NCBI GenBank assembly: GCA_016508695.1
Contig: VNKQ01000016.1
Span: 124,001-188,000, forward strand
DNA: 64,000 bases
Direction: 5' to 3'
Source: Hyphodiscus hymeniophilus
Taxonomy: Eukaryota; Ascomycota; Leotiomycetes; Helotiales; Hyphodiscaceae
Shown: positions 45,319-55,397 of the stretch, one piece after another
Numbering within the stretch: position 1 is the stretch's first letter
How the letters are laid out: the number at the start of each line of letters is the position of its first letter
Translations under genes and position numbers: made by a program
Notes under the pieces: generated by a model
What the model was told of the DNA's origin: nothing
The model's database searches: none
Seen by the model: only the letters and a program-made list of their open reading frames with translations

Positions 45319-45552
45319 TCTTGTCTTGGCCTAGACCCGAGACGAATATCAAAAGTCTGGATATCCATACAATGAAACATCGACACATAGAGCAAAGCCT
45401 ATTTGAATCAACATGTTCGAGTTGATTTCCGCAGACTTCGTTAGTCACAGTACGTAATTTCTGAGTTAGTTTAGCTCCAGAACCCGAGTCAAGGCATAGC
45501 TCAATTTCCTTTTAGTGGCTGCCTTCCTTTGCTTGACGAGTGCTTTATTAAG

Positions 45553-45560
45553 TATATAAG
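45553..45560 (+). promoter_or_regulatory. TATA box of the NmrA-like gene
   Basis: TATATAAG, 167 bases upstream of the ATG at 45727, with pyrimidine-rich DNA following. Confidence 0.5.
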
Positions 45561-45726
45561 CCTTTTGGTTCCCACTTTTGACTCTTTCTTGCACAAGTAT
45601 TTATTCCCCTGAAGCCTTCTCCTATCCTAGAAGTTGTTGCAATCTTTACTCCAAATTTACACCTTCCAACATTGCTCCCAGCCTCGCCAATCCCTGCTTC
45701 CTACCCTTTAAAACCATCATCCCACA

Positions 45727-46655
45727 ATGCCAAAAGTCTTTGCTGTCTTCGGGCTACCGGCCAGCAAGGCGGGTCAGTAATTTCCTACGTACTCAATGAT
45801 CCGGAGCTCTCGAAAGAGTACACCATTCGAGCTATCACCCGCGATCCCACATCATCAAGCGCCTCAGCACTGGCAAAACTTCCCATTGAAGTTGTCAAAG
45901 CCGACATAAACGATTCGGACTCTTTATTCACAGCCTTGAAGGGAGCGCATACCGTCTTCGCCATGACGGCACCAACCTTCGGCCCCCACGCCAAAGCCAT
46001 AGAATTCGGTCAAGGGAAAGCCATGGCTGACGCCGCAGTCCAAGAGGGGGTATGCTATCTCATCTTCAGCACGCTCCCGTCAGTCACCAAGGTCTCCGGC
46101 GGGAAATACACCAACGTCTATGGCTTCGACGCGAAAGCCGACGTCGAGGAGTACATTCGGACAGTCCCGATCAAGAGCGCGTTCTTCGCACCGGGATCCT
46201 TCATGCAGAACTTCCAAGGCATCATAGCGCCCACCCCTGATGGAAAGGGCGGCTATGTGATTGCGCGTCACGTGTCTGCAATGTCTCAACTCCCGTTGAT
46301 CGATATCGTGGGCGACACAGGGAAGTACGTGGGTGCTATCCTCGCCGAGCCGGAGAAGTACGAGGGTAGAACTTTCTGCGCCGCCACGGCATTGTATTCC
46401 ATGGAGGAGATTGCACAGATCATTAGCAAGGCTTCAGGGATGAAGGTGGTATATCAGGAGACGTCTGTGAAGGAGTTCAAAAAACATCTTCCGCCTTGGG
46501 CGGATATGCTGATTGAAATGATGCTGTATCAGGAGGAATTCGGATACTATGGTCCGGAAAGTAAGCAGCTTGTCGCTTGGGCTGTTGAGAATGCTAGGGG
46601 GAGGGTGAATACCTTTGAGGAGTATCTGATGCAGAACCCTCTATCGTTGCATTAG
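45727..46655 (+). CDS. NmrA-like (HSCARG-type) NAD(P)-binding protein, with a -1 frameshift
   Basis: Atypical short-chain dehydrogenase fold thought to sense NADP(H) redox state; founder NmrA represses the GATA factor AreA. The ATG at 45727 gives MPKVFAVFG, the proper first strand, but then the frame is lost at a GGG run (45751-45753). With four G the text continues as ATGQQGGSVISYVL, completing the Rossmann motif GATGQQGG, and runs uninterrupted to 46655 (about 309 aa). Later blocks are HTVFAMTAPTFGP, YLIFSTLPSVTKVSGGKY, FFAPGSFMQNFQG and the C-terminal FGYYGPESKQL. No intron can explain the shift, so an assembly indel is the likely cause. Confidence 0.82.
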
Positions 46656-47326
46656 GTCACTTGTAGTCCCTAGTCGAGGGACTACGGACACACGATTGAG
46701 ATGACAGCAAGCGCTCCCAAACATAAGATTCGGAACCTTTTCTGTACACCTTTAATTCCTCCCTGAGGATTTCTTCATACATTTCTTACAATAAACCAAT
46801 CATCACCTATCTTACTACTTCCTTTGACTGCAAGACCTCTTCAACTCCTACTCAAACTTCACCTCTTCCTGACGATCCAAAACTGATTAGTGAATCAATC
46901 GTTCCCCACAAACCCTCTTGATATCCAATAAGGCGTTCCTATCATGGTTTCTCGTCCATTGTTCCCCGATCTCAATCAGAGCTCAATATCCGCCCTGCTC
47001 ACTTCCATAGCCTGTCCCGTTCCCATGCCAGCAGTCTACCCACTCCAACTCCCATCATCCCCTTTTCATCGCCTGCTTCAGATCTTCAGATCAATATACA
47101 TCCCTCTCCGCTTATAAGGTACGGCTCGCCACACTACTTCGCCAGTTACCCAATTCCAGCTCAGATACACCAAACTCCAATCTTCAGGCCTTAGCTTCCC
47201 ACATCCTATAATCAGGTCTTCTGCATAGATTCCAGCACCAGGCACAGAGTCAAAAGCCGCTCTTCCAATCTATACCAACCTTGGATGACTTAGATCAGGC
47301 GGCTCTTTTCATTTCACAAGGCGAGT
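46656..47326. other. Intergenic between convergent genes
   Basis: CT-rich non-coding DNA with short repeats of the ATCTTCAGAT kind near 47070-47090. No gene. Confidence 0.5.
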
Positions 47327-48022
47327 TCACGATGCCATTCGGTGGCTCATAGCAGCGTTCAGTAGTTGCATCTGCGGAGGTGGAAGTATCAGTCCAGGGA
47401 TCTGAGAAAGCAGGCAGTGCGATATACCGTGAGCTGCTCGCGGTTGAGTTTCATCGTTGGAGGACGGCGGAGTCGTCTGCGTCCCACAATCAACTGATAC
47501 CGTCCCGCTCTCCTTCTCCGCATTTCCGACTCGTTCACAATCCCCGTTCGCTCTCATCTCGTACGCGAAACTATGGTACGGATCCTTCCAGTCCGCTCTT
47601 CTGCGGACCTCCTTCCCTCTCCCCCTCTCCCTCTCCCTCATCCTCACTGGGGAACAGTCCGGGTGCTTCTTCTCCGCATCTTTACCTTCCAACGACCCCC
47701 TCGAGCGCCGACGACGAGCGGGACGGTACACACGAGGTTGAGCTCCATTAGGCCTGCCATTCTGGTAGTTACGATTGGTGAAGAGGATGCTTTCTTTTGC
47801 GGGGCACCAATCGGCGGACGTGAGGAGTGGTGAGCCTGGATGGACGTTGAAGGGATCGACCGGGATCTGGAGCTGTGATGGAAACACTGGCTCGGAGGAA
47901 GAGGAAGGTTGCTCGGCACTGTTGGAATTGGAGTTCTCCTGTGAGCGGACTCGAGAGAGGATTGCTCGGAGGCGGTCCCGGGTTTGGCTTCTACGTCTGG
48001 ATTTGTTTGTGTGTCTGTCCAT
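47327..48022 (-). CDS. Hypothetical basic, low-complexity protein
   Basis: Not recognised. An uninterrupted ATG-initiated frame of 231 aa, rich in Arg, Ser, Pro and Gln: RRRSQTRDRLRAILSRVRSQ at the start, an Arg-rich middle (ARRRRSRGSLEG, MRERERGRGKEVRRR) and a hydrophobic end. No domain, signal peptide or membrane helix. The composition suggests disorder and possibly nucleic-acid binding. GC-rich DNA also leaves the opposite strand open here (47380-47751), so the coding claim rests mainly on length. Confidence 0.4.
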   Translation of the reverse strand: MDRHTNKSRRRSQTRDRLRAILSRVRSQENSNSNSAEQPSSSSEPVFPSQLQIPVDPFNVHPGSPLLTSADWCPAKESILFTNRNYQNGRPNGAQPRVYRPARRRRSRGSLEGKDAEKKHPDCSPVRMRERERGRGKEVRRRADWKDPYHSFAYEMRANGDCERVGNAEKESGTVSVDCGTQTTPPSSNDETQPRAAHGISHCLLSQIPGLILPPPQMQLLNAAMSHRMAS

Positions 48023-48682
48023 TTCGGCATTGGGGAGATGGAGTTGTGGGAATGATGCGGCAGCGATGGTACAAGATTTGCTGTTGTGTATTGCCGATTT
48101 TAGAGGTTGGAGAGGTTATGATTATAAGTCGGGGCGCCGACGAGGTCCATATCTTCAAGTCCACCAGTCGAAGTGCTGAATACGTGAACATTTGCGAACC
48201 GAGAACTCGGGTGATGGGTACAACTAAGGGAGGAGAATCGGGCCGTGGGATGTCGGGCTTTCTTTGTGGGGAAGCCGATACATCGAAGACGGGAAGAGTC
48301 CTTTGTTGGAAACCAACCAAAGTTAGATTTATGACCGCTTTCAGCTGTGAAACGATGGTTGATTAAATTGAAAAGCGGGGTGCAGTGTAAGCCTCGTCCC
48401 AGAAAGCTTGACATTGGTCTATTCTTGGGTGTCGATTCTTTGATGTTGACTCGACTTTGTCGACAAGCTGAGAGATCTCCTGAGGTGAAGTCTTGACCAA
48501 TGATTTGTGAGTTCAATCACAGCTTAGGATTGGAGAGCCTAGATCTTGATCATGGAGATAATAAACCCAAGGAGAATGAATGACCACGCCTCCACGTCTT
48601 GCACTAAAACGGCGTAGACTACGAAATAACACCGTGACTCCCAAACGGAGCCGGCTAGGCTAGCCAGTTGCTTCATCATATC
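48023..48682. other. Intergenic
   Basis: Between two minus-strand genes. Short frames only; nothing supported. Confidence 0.5.
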
Positions 48683-50315
48683 CTACGCAGGCTTCCACTC
48701 GTAATGCCTCTTCCCAGTTTCCGGCTGCCCAGGATTCGAATCCAACTTCTTGCTATCATACATGTGTTTCCCAAAGTAATCCAATTCCGCTTCATAGAAC
48801 TGTGTCGGGAGATTGATATTTCCTTCATACTTCAAATACTCTAACGTGGCGCTCAAGCTCGGGATGACAGCATTGCCAAGAGTTGCTTTCACCACAACTT
48901 TCTTTAAGCTATCGAAGCTAGTTTTCAGCTCGTCGGCAACGGTGGGATGATATAGCAAGCTATGGTTATTTTCGGAAGTAAACGATTTGGAGGCGAAGAT
49001 TTGGTAGAGGAGCGACGAGATGTGATCGGATTGGATGATGCAACCTGCTTTCCAGATTTGGACAACGTTGGGATAGTTAATTTCCCACTTATTCTGCTTG
49101 TTCGCTTCGAAAATAATGTTCATGCCTTGGACGTAGGATGCCAGGCACGATGCGTATACTGCTTGCCTCAAGTCCTCGATGAAAGACTCCTTCTCTTTGG
49201 TGTCCTCAAACTCAAATTTTTCAGGAAGGAAAGAACTGTGGAAGACCTTCTGTACGTGCTCGCGATTTCCTCTAAAGGCAGATGCGATGCGCAGAAAGTG
49301 TGCTGTGGATAAAGATGGTGCTGAGACGTGGAGATCGACGGCTTCGGTGTTGGACCATATGCCTGTTCCTTCAGATCCATCGATATCTTGGACCACTTTG
49401 TCCTGGACATCATCGAGGATGTGATGCCCAGTTTTGTCCTTCGTCTCACAAATTTCGGCTCCGATTTTAATTAGGAAGGTATTGTACTTCTACTGTCAGT
49501 GACTTCTTTCCTCGTGGAAACAGGACAACCTACAAGCTCGCCAGAAGAGGCCCACTTTTCGAACACCTTGCCTATCTCCTCATATCCCATACTCATATGC
49601 ATATTCATGATCTTCCAAGCCTCACTGATAGCACTCATCATCGCGTGCTCGATGCCATTGTGCACCATCTTGACATAATGACCTGAGCCACCCATCCCAA
49701 TCTTGGCCACACATGGCTTTCCTTCCTTGTCTTTTGCGGCCATTTTCTCAAACATCGGCATGCACATGTTCAGAGCTGCCTCCTCACCACCAGGACACAT
49801 ACTTGGTCCTCGTCTGGCAGCCTGATAGCCACCACTGACTCCACACCCCACGTAGTAAACACCTTGAGCTACCAACTTTCCCTGTCTTCGTTGAGTGTTG
49901 AGCCATTTCTCGTTACTGCAATCAATGATGATATCGCCCTTCTGGAGGTAGGGATGTAGCTTTTGCACGACATCATCGCCCACTGTGCCATGGGGAAGGG
50001 AGAAAATAACGACTTTGGGAGAGCCAAGGGAGGCACACAGAGACTTGTAATCAGTGTGTTTTGTCAGAATGTCGGGTATGTTTTGATCTCTAGCGGATTG
50101 GATGAGTTTGTCAACTGTCTCCTCAGACGGGTCCTGGATGGAGACCGAGATGCCCTTTTCAGCGAGCAGGAGGGCCATGCCTCCGCCCATTGAGCCGGCA
50201 CCTATCATTGCTACCTGAAGGAATCGTTAGTACGCTGACATTTTGGTTCTCGTGGTTGCTTCTTTCTGGTGGTTCTACAAAGGAGAATAAAGAAACCTAC
50301 CTTCTTTATCTCCAT
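48683..50315 (-). CDS. Divergent 6-phosphogluconate dehydrogenase family protein
   Basis: Family reaction: 6-phosphogluconate + NADP to ribulose-5-phosphate + CO2 + NADPH. Exons 50315-50301 (only 5 codons), 50214-49534 and 49489-48683 join to 500 aa. Blocks: MIGAGSMGGGMA (Rossmann fold, from residue 8), IIDCSNEKW, YVGCGVSGGYQAARRGPSMC, then HYVKMVHNGIEHAMM with the catalytic Lys. After splicing come KYNTFLIKIGAEICETKD, GSEGTGIWSNTEAVDL, SYVQGMNIIFEA and a C-terminal part ending in a short Lys/Pro tail. Where housekeeping enzymes read HNGIEYGDMQ this has HNGIEHAMM, so a substrate-contact Tyr is replaced; a paralogue with altered specificity is possible. Introns are 86 and 44 nt. Confidence 0.9.
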
Positions 50316-51206
50316 ATTGAATGTTATGAAGCTTAACGCAGAGTCTACGTGGGGTAACTGTGAGTGAGGATTGTAGACGAAGGGAGGAAAGAGGGGGACC
50401 TTGTCTTTTGTTTAGATGATTTGGGAAGAAGCTTAAGCCACAATTTGATATTGATATAAACTTGGCACTTGGAAATAAAAGTCAGGATATTGTTTATAGA
50501 AGTTGGTGGGGTTCAGTTTGTACTTAATGTGTCGTCACCTTATCAGTGACGTAGCCTTGGCGCAAACCCTTGAATAGAGGCGTCGAGGGCAGTCAAAGAC
50601 GTTGAATGGAAGAATAAAGTATCTAAAGATGTTTGCACGCTTTGATGTCTATATGAAATTGTTTTCTTGTTTATGTTTATCTTCTTTGGGAAGACGTCCT
50701 TGGTAAAGGGACTAGTACCAAGAGGGAAGCACCGAGTACAGGTGACTTGCATGTGACCAAGCTGTCCGAAACTCACATATCACCTGCATGTGCTCAACGT
50801 TCAAGAAGAATTCGGAGACGCTTTCACGACCTAGAAATACAGTCTGTGGGAGCGATATTCAGTATCAATATCAATATATATATAGAGGAAATCAATGGTT
50901 ATTATTCAGCTCACCAAGAAGGCCATTCATGGCTCTCTTTTCCCGATGCCGAGGCCCCGCAAACGGGTTCCTGCATAGCCAGGTAGGCGTAGAACACATG
51001 ATGAGTATCCTCCTTCCATCCGAGGAACAACAGCTTGGCAGCAAGTCTAAAGAATTCTTCACCCTTTCACTTGAAACTTCTACTCTCACTTGAAGACAAG
51101 ACAATAGGATCTCGCAATACCTCCCCACAGCCATTTCACCACTCGAACCAAACCAAAACCAAACCCAAACCAAACCCAAACCCAAACCAAAATCGACAAT
51201 ACCTTA
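50316..51206. other. Divergent promoter region (6PGDH-like / SET gene)
   Basis: Contains a TATA-type ATATATATATAG near 50873-50884 and, in the SET leader (about 51149-51190), a low-complexity CAAAC/CCAAA tract. No gene. Confidence 0.5.
51149..51190 (+). repeat. CCAAAC-type low-complexity tract in the SET-gene leader
   Basis: Repeated CCAAA(A/C)CC units just before the ATG at 51207; purely A/C on this strand, like the CAA leader of the 2EXR gene. Confidence 0.7.
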
Positions 51207-52320
51207 ATGGCTCCCCTCACGCCAAGCTGGGCCCAGCCCTCTCACCCTGACATCCAAGATGTCGTCCTCCCTACAGATCCGTCGCAGTTCACCACCAAAT
51301 CCCTCTCCAAGGTCGATTTGCCTCCTTATGCCGTGTTCGCCAAGATGGCTTTCCCTCCTTGCACCAAGGCCGATGCACCTACCTATGCCACTGTCCAGAT
51401 GGGCAAATCCGAGCATCTGAACCTGAATTCCGATTTGGTTTATATCAACCACTCCTGTGATCCCTCGCTGGTAAGTACGATGTGTTCCCGCTTCAACCAT
51501 CTTCCCTCAGCTCAGTGGGTTGTGAATGCAGGAGGGGAAAAGGGGGTTTTCTACCCCACCTTCCCGAAATGGACATCACCCTTTTCTACCGCTCATGCTG
51601 CTCGAGGTCTATACAACATTTGCTCTGAACTCTTACTGAACCTAGCGACAGATCTTCGACATGTCATCCTTGAACATCATAGTCGGTGACCGTGGTCTCA
51701 AAGCCGGCGAAGAGCTGACGTTCTTCTACCCTTCGACCGAATGGTCCATGGACCAAGGCTTCGACTGCCTCTGTGGCTCCAAGAAGTGTCTTGGATATAT
51801 CAGCGGCGCAAAGCATATGACGGCTTCTCAACTCGAGGTAAGCCTCCCCTTCCATTCTCACTCAAGATTCATGCTTCTCTCCTTCACGCAAATCCATTTC
51901 CCCGACCCACGCACCCTTCCCACTTCCATCCACCCCAACACCCCCACCCCTTCAAAATCCGATGTCAATTAACGACTCCCCCAGGGTCGCTATCTCAACG
52001 CCCACATCCAGCAACTTCTCGAATCACAAACCACCACCACCAATCTCACGCTCACGAATGGGAAAGCTCACACCAAGACCCAGGACCCTACTGAAGCAGC
52101 GCTGACGGCTTCGCTGGCCCAGGCTCGCAGGATGGTCGACGCGGCACAGAAGGCCCTCGATGTCTACGTATCTATCCACTCCGAGCGCGAGGTCTCCTCT
52201 CGGCACGGGAGCGCTGTTGGGTCTAGAGAGCTGGGCGGGGAGATGGGGGGCGATACGCGTCGTGGTGTTACTTCTAGGGAGATGAGTGGGGAGATGGGGG
52301 GTGATACTGTTGTGGTTTAG
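51207..52320 (+). CDS. SET-domain protein (compact)
   Basis: Exons 51207-51470, 51652-51837 and 51985-52320 join to 261 aa. It carries only the second half of a SET domain: YINHSCDPSL (the NHSC motif of the AdoMet site), then, across the intron, IFDMSSLNIIVGDRGLKAGE plus ELTFFYPSTEW (the ELxFxY motif). A post-SET-like Cys patch follows (FDCLCGSKKCLGYI). The C-terminal ~100 aa are helical and Gly/Ser-rich, with a short internal duplication (SRELGGEMGGDT / SREMSGEMGGDT). Small fungal proteins of this type are common; substrates are unknown and may be non-histone. The first intron (181 nt) contains a CT-rich tract. Confidence 0.85.
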
Positions 52321-52658
52321 GGGTTGAAGTAAGAGGAGGATTTCTTATGTTTGTTTTTGCTTTTCGTTTTCATTTTCAGTCCGTGAAGAGGGCATGAGAT
52401 CGGGCTTTAACAGCTCGGTATGAATGAAGAAATCGAGTGGGGGATGTTAGCATCTGATGCTCCTCCTCGCTCATTGGGGGACAGAATTGTTAACATTGAA
52501 GTTGGCTTAGATTTCAACATCTGGCAACTGCTTCCTTTGCCTACTCTTGCCGCTTTGGCTTGTTTTTACAGTCCTTACTGTTGTTACATCAAATAACACC
52601 TTCATACGCCCCTTCTACTATATGTACCGTGAAACGCAGGAATGCCCTGGTATGTCAA
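52321..52658. other. Spacer between convergent genes
   Basis: 3' regions of the SET gene and the 618-aa protein; nothing else seen. Confidence 0.5.
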
Positions 52659-54515
52659 TCAATCGTCAAACCACCTTCCCCATCCACTCTCTTTCCCACG
52701 TTCAGCCCCAGCTCCACCCGCATATTTCTTTTCTTCCTCCTCCCACTGCAGCCTTTCAACTCTACTCCTGGCCAAGAAAGCTCTCGCGAACCGCCATGCC
52801 TCCGTATCGGCCAAATTCCACGCCTCAATCGCCCCCCTAATCTTCTCCTCGTCAGCAGTCCTCTCCTTCCCAAACTCCTTCGCTCGTCTCAGCAACGCTA
52901 TCTCCTTGTTCCTGTCCTCCTCGCTCGGCACCGGCCCATCCTTGGGGTCGTGCTCCTCCTGCGGTCTTCGCTCCGGGCCCGGGACGGGAGTTTCGGATTT
53001 CCCCTCATCGATAGCGTTCTTGGGAATCGTGAAGCCGAAATGCCAGTCTAGGTCTGATGGCACCTCTTTCTCAGCGCTAACCCAGAGGGAGTGTGACATC
53101 CCGTACGGAGAGGCAACAGCTTCTTTGAATTTTATTACGCGCGGTGCCCCAGAGACGCCGGTGCCGAGGAGTTCTTTGGTGAGTGTTGAGAGCCAGGGGT
53201 CTCGCTCGGAATCTCGTCGTATCCAGCGAATGTCGATATCGTCGCGGAAAGAGGATAGCAGAGCATGGGTGTAAGGGTGGGAAACGGTACCGATCGTGTA
53301 TAAAGTGGACGTATTGCGGTAAGCGTAGGGAGTTGTGATCTTCATTGGTGTGGATGCGACACAGGGCTTGCATCGTGGTCGGTTGGGTGGACATGACGCT
53401 GGCATGGGGGATTCGGGACATTTGGCGAGGAACTTGGCGAGTTTGAGAGCGGGATCCACCACTGAGGACATGTGATTAGGTTGGGGTTTGAGGACAGCGA
53501 TTCCGCTGGAGAATATATTTTGCCATGTGGTGTGTAGGTGTGAGACCATGAGCTCGTTCAAGATTTCTAGCCCCTTAGCACCTGTGCCGAGAATCTCTTC
53601 GGCAATCTTGGGGTACTTGTCATTGATAGTCTTGTCGTTGTAGTATGCCAGTGGCTCGTGGTGGGGATCGATTTCGAAGGTTTCTGGTGGGACTGCACTG
53701 ATAAAGTCTTTCGCTGTCTGTAACTCCGGATTTGCTAACGCCAGTTTCACAGCTATAGTAATATCTGCCCCCGTTCCAGAGAAAAGCCCACTACCAAGGT
53801 TATCGAATCTCGTCAAATGGGGGTATTCACCCCGTCGCAGGTATTCGAGCAAAGGATCGTCGTGGGCACCCATTGGAAGGGTTAGGTAGTTGCACAATAA
53901 TCCAGTACCCATATTCTCCCATGCCAGCCATCTTGACAGCTCAGTCTTCAACCCGGGTTCGATCTTAAGTTGTTGAAGCTCGAGGTATAATGGGTTGTTC
54001 ATGGCCTCGGCAGGGCTCAATATTATTGGTTTGAAGCCTTGAGCCCACCAAGCCCTTCTCCATGTTAGGAGTATCGCATTCTGTGCATCCTTAAGTTCCC
54101 GCTCTTTATTCAATGTGTGATCATAATATGTGTAGATTGGTGGCCGTTCAATCAAGGGTGGCAGCAAGGATCGATTCTCGTCGAGGGTAACAGACGACGA
54201 GAAGGGACTCAACCAATTCCAATTGCTGTACCATGTCGACTCCCCATTTGTGCTGTTCCTCTGCACCGGCGGCGCATGCGCTGCTTGTCGGAAAGGATTC
54301 AGGATACTCGGCGAGGGAAGTTGTTTAGGTAGTTTCGGGAGGGATATCTTGTGGTCGGTGAATCTGCTCAGTGAGGGACCTGATGGGATCGAGTTGGGGA
54401 GGGTGAAGACGAGTGTGATGACTGCGAACACAGCGATTGAGGCGAGCAGGACAGCTATACGTCTAGGATTCAGTGCTGGCACAGGTCGGCCGAATATGCT
54501 TCGTTGGACAGGCAT
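52659..54515 (-). CDS. Conserved-style type II membrane protein, 618 aa
   Basis: Single exon with ATG at 54515. Residues ~19-40 (IAVLLASIAVFAVITLVFTL) form one membrane segment after a short basic N-terminus, so a type II Golgi/ER-lumen topology is likely. The lumenal part begins with a Pro/Ser-rich stem, then a folded region: PPIYTYYDHTLNKERELKDA, ILLTWRRAWWAQGFKPIILS, WLAWENMGTGLLCNYLTLPM, and a CPPNRPRCKPC Cys cluster. This is the layout of fungal secretory-pathway glycosyltransferase-like proteins, but I see no clear DxD motif and cannot name the enzyme. The C-terminal ~100 aa are charged and probably helical. Confidence 0.8.
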   Translation of the reverse strand: MPVQRSIFGRPVPALNPRRIAVLLASIAVFAVITLVFTLPNSIPSGPSLSRFTDHKISLPKLPKQLPSPSILNPFRQAAHAPPVQRNSTNGESTWYSNWNWLSPFSSSVTLDENRSLLPPLIERPPIYTYYDHTLNKERELKDAQNAILLTWRRAWWAQGFKPIILSPAEAMNNPLYLELQQLKIEPGLKTELSRWLAWENMGTGLLCNYLTLPMGAHDDPLLEYLRRGEYPHLTRFDNLGSGLFSGTGADITIAVKLALANPELQTAKDFISAVPPETFEIDPHHEPLAYYNDKTINDKYPKIAEEILGTGAKGLEILNELMVSHLHTTWQNIFSSGIAVLKPQPNHMSSVVDPALKLAKFLAKCPESPMPASCPPNRPRCKPCVASTPMKITTPYAYRNTSTLYTIGTVSHPYTHALLSSFRDDIDIRWIRRDSERDPWLSTLTKELLGTGVSGAPRVIKFKEAVASPYGMSHSLWVSAEKEVPSDLDWHFGFTIPKNAIDEGKSETPVPGPERRPQEEHDPKDGPVPSEEDRNKEIALLRRAKEFGKERTADEEKIRGAIEAWNLADTEAWRFARAFLARSRVERLQWEEEEKKYAGGAGAERGKESGWGRWFDD

Positions 54516-55397
54516 TTCGAACTCGAGAAGCGAAGAAAGGACCTTCGAATCCTTCGCCTTATCTCAACTAGTCAGTTTCGCATTGGAAGATGCGCGGTTT
54601 GTGGTACGCGGATCCAGAATTATTTTCTCGCGATGCTCCCCCAGTAGATGTTGGATATCTCCTTCACGAGCTGACGCGGTCGTTGGATGGTCGAAATGCG
54701 TCCTACCTAATGGTCGCAGGAATTGAAGAGACTGTAGGAAGATAGCCCAAAGAAATAATTAAAATTGTAAATGGAAGATTGGGTTCAAGGCCGCTCAAAA
54801 GAATGCAGAAAAGACAAAGAATGGGAAAGGAGAAGTCTGATATGCCCGATCTGTCCCTTGTCTCCTGTCTCCTTTCTTGGTGTTCCTGAGAACTATTTCC
54901 AGCTGGGCCCGCGCTCGAATTGGCTTGGCAGCCGTCTAGCACGGGAGCTACCTTAAGAACACAGATCAGGGCGAGGCACGTGACACTCCGATGACCGCAC
55001 ACAAATTTCGGCAAGGCTGAAATTCGAGAGAAGGCGACTGGGGCCTTGTTGTGAGTCTTCTCTGATTCACTTTTCAAAGCACTACATAGAAGGGGGTTTC
55101 CACTCTACACTTCATAGGTATATTATCTTATACTGACTTCGATTCTCAAAATATATCCGCAACAAAACAAGAAACTGAGCTTCAATTGGAAACGGCATCC
55201 TCTTCCGGATTTCCCTGACTTGAATGCCCGGAAAATCTGCTTACGGGTCTCAGCATCCTTGAGTTACAGAGAATGCGAGAAGGGTTCCACTGCCTTTAAT
55301 CCTCAGGGGCAATATTGACAGCGCCTAGTATAGAAGCGTTTGCCCTCCGCCTCCATCTCTTCTTGTGTTGGCCATTCCATTGACTTGCTCAATCGTC
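54516..55397. other. Divergent promoter region (membrane protein / LYS2)
   Basis: No gene. Contains CACGTGAC at 54977-54984. I searched for an upstream exon that would give LYS2 the extra N-terminal domain of yeast Lys2 and found none. Confidence 0.5.

Larger units (their letters stand above)
45201..45726. other. Intergenic with NmrA promoter
   Basis: Holds the second 28-bp repeat and a TATATAAG box at 45553-45560, about 174 bases before the NmrA-like ATG, followed by a CT-rich leader. Confidence 0.5.

Noticed and set aside
47380..47833. Three plus-strand frames opposite the basic hypothetical protein
   Set aside because: Proline/Ser-rich shadow frames of the same GC-biased DNA; none has a domain.
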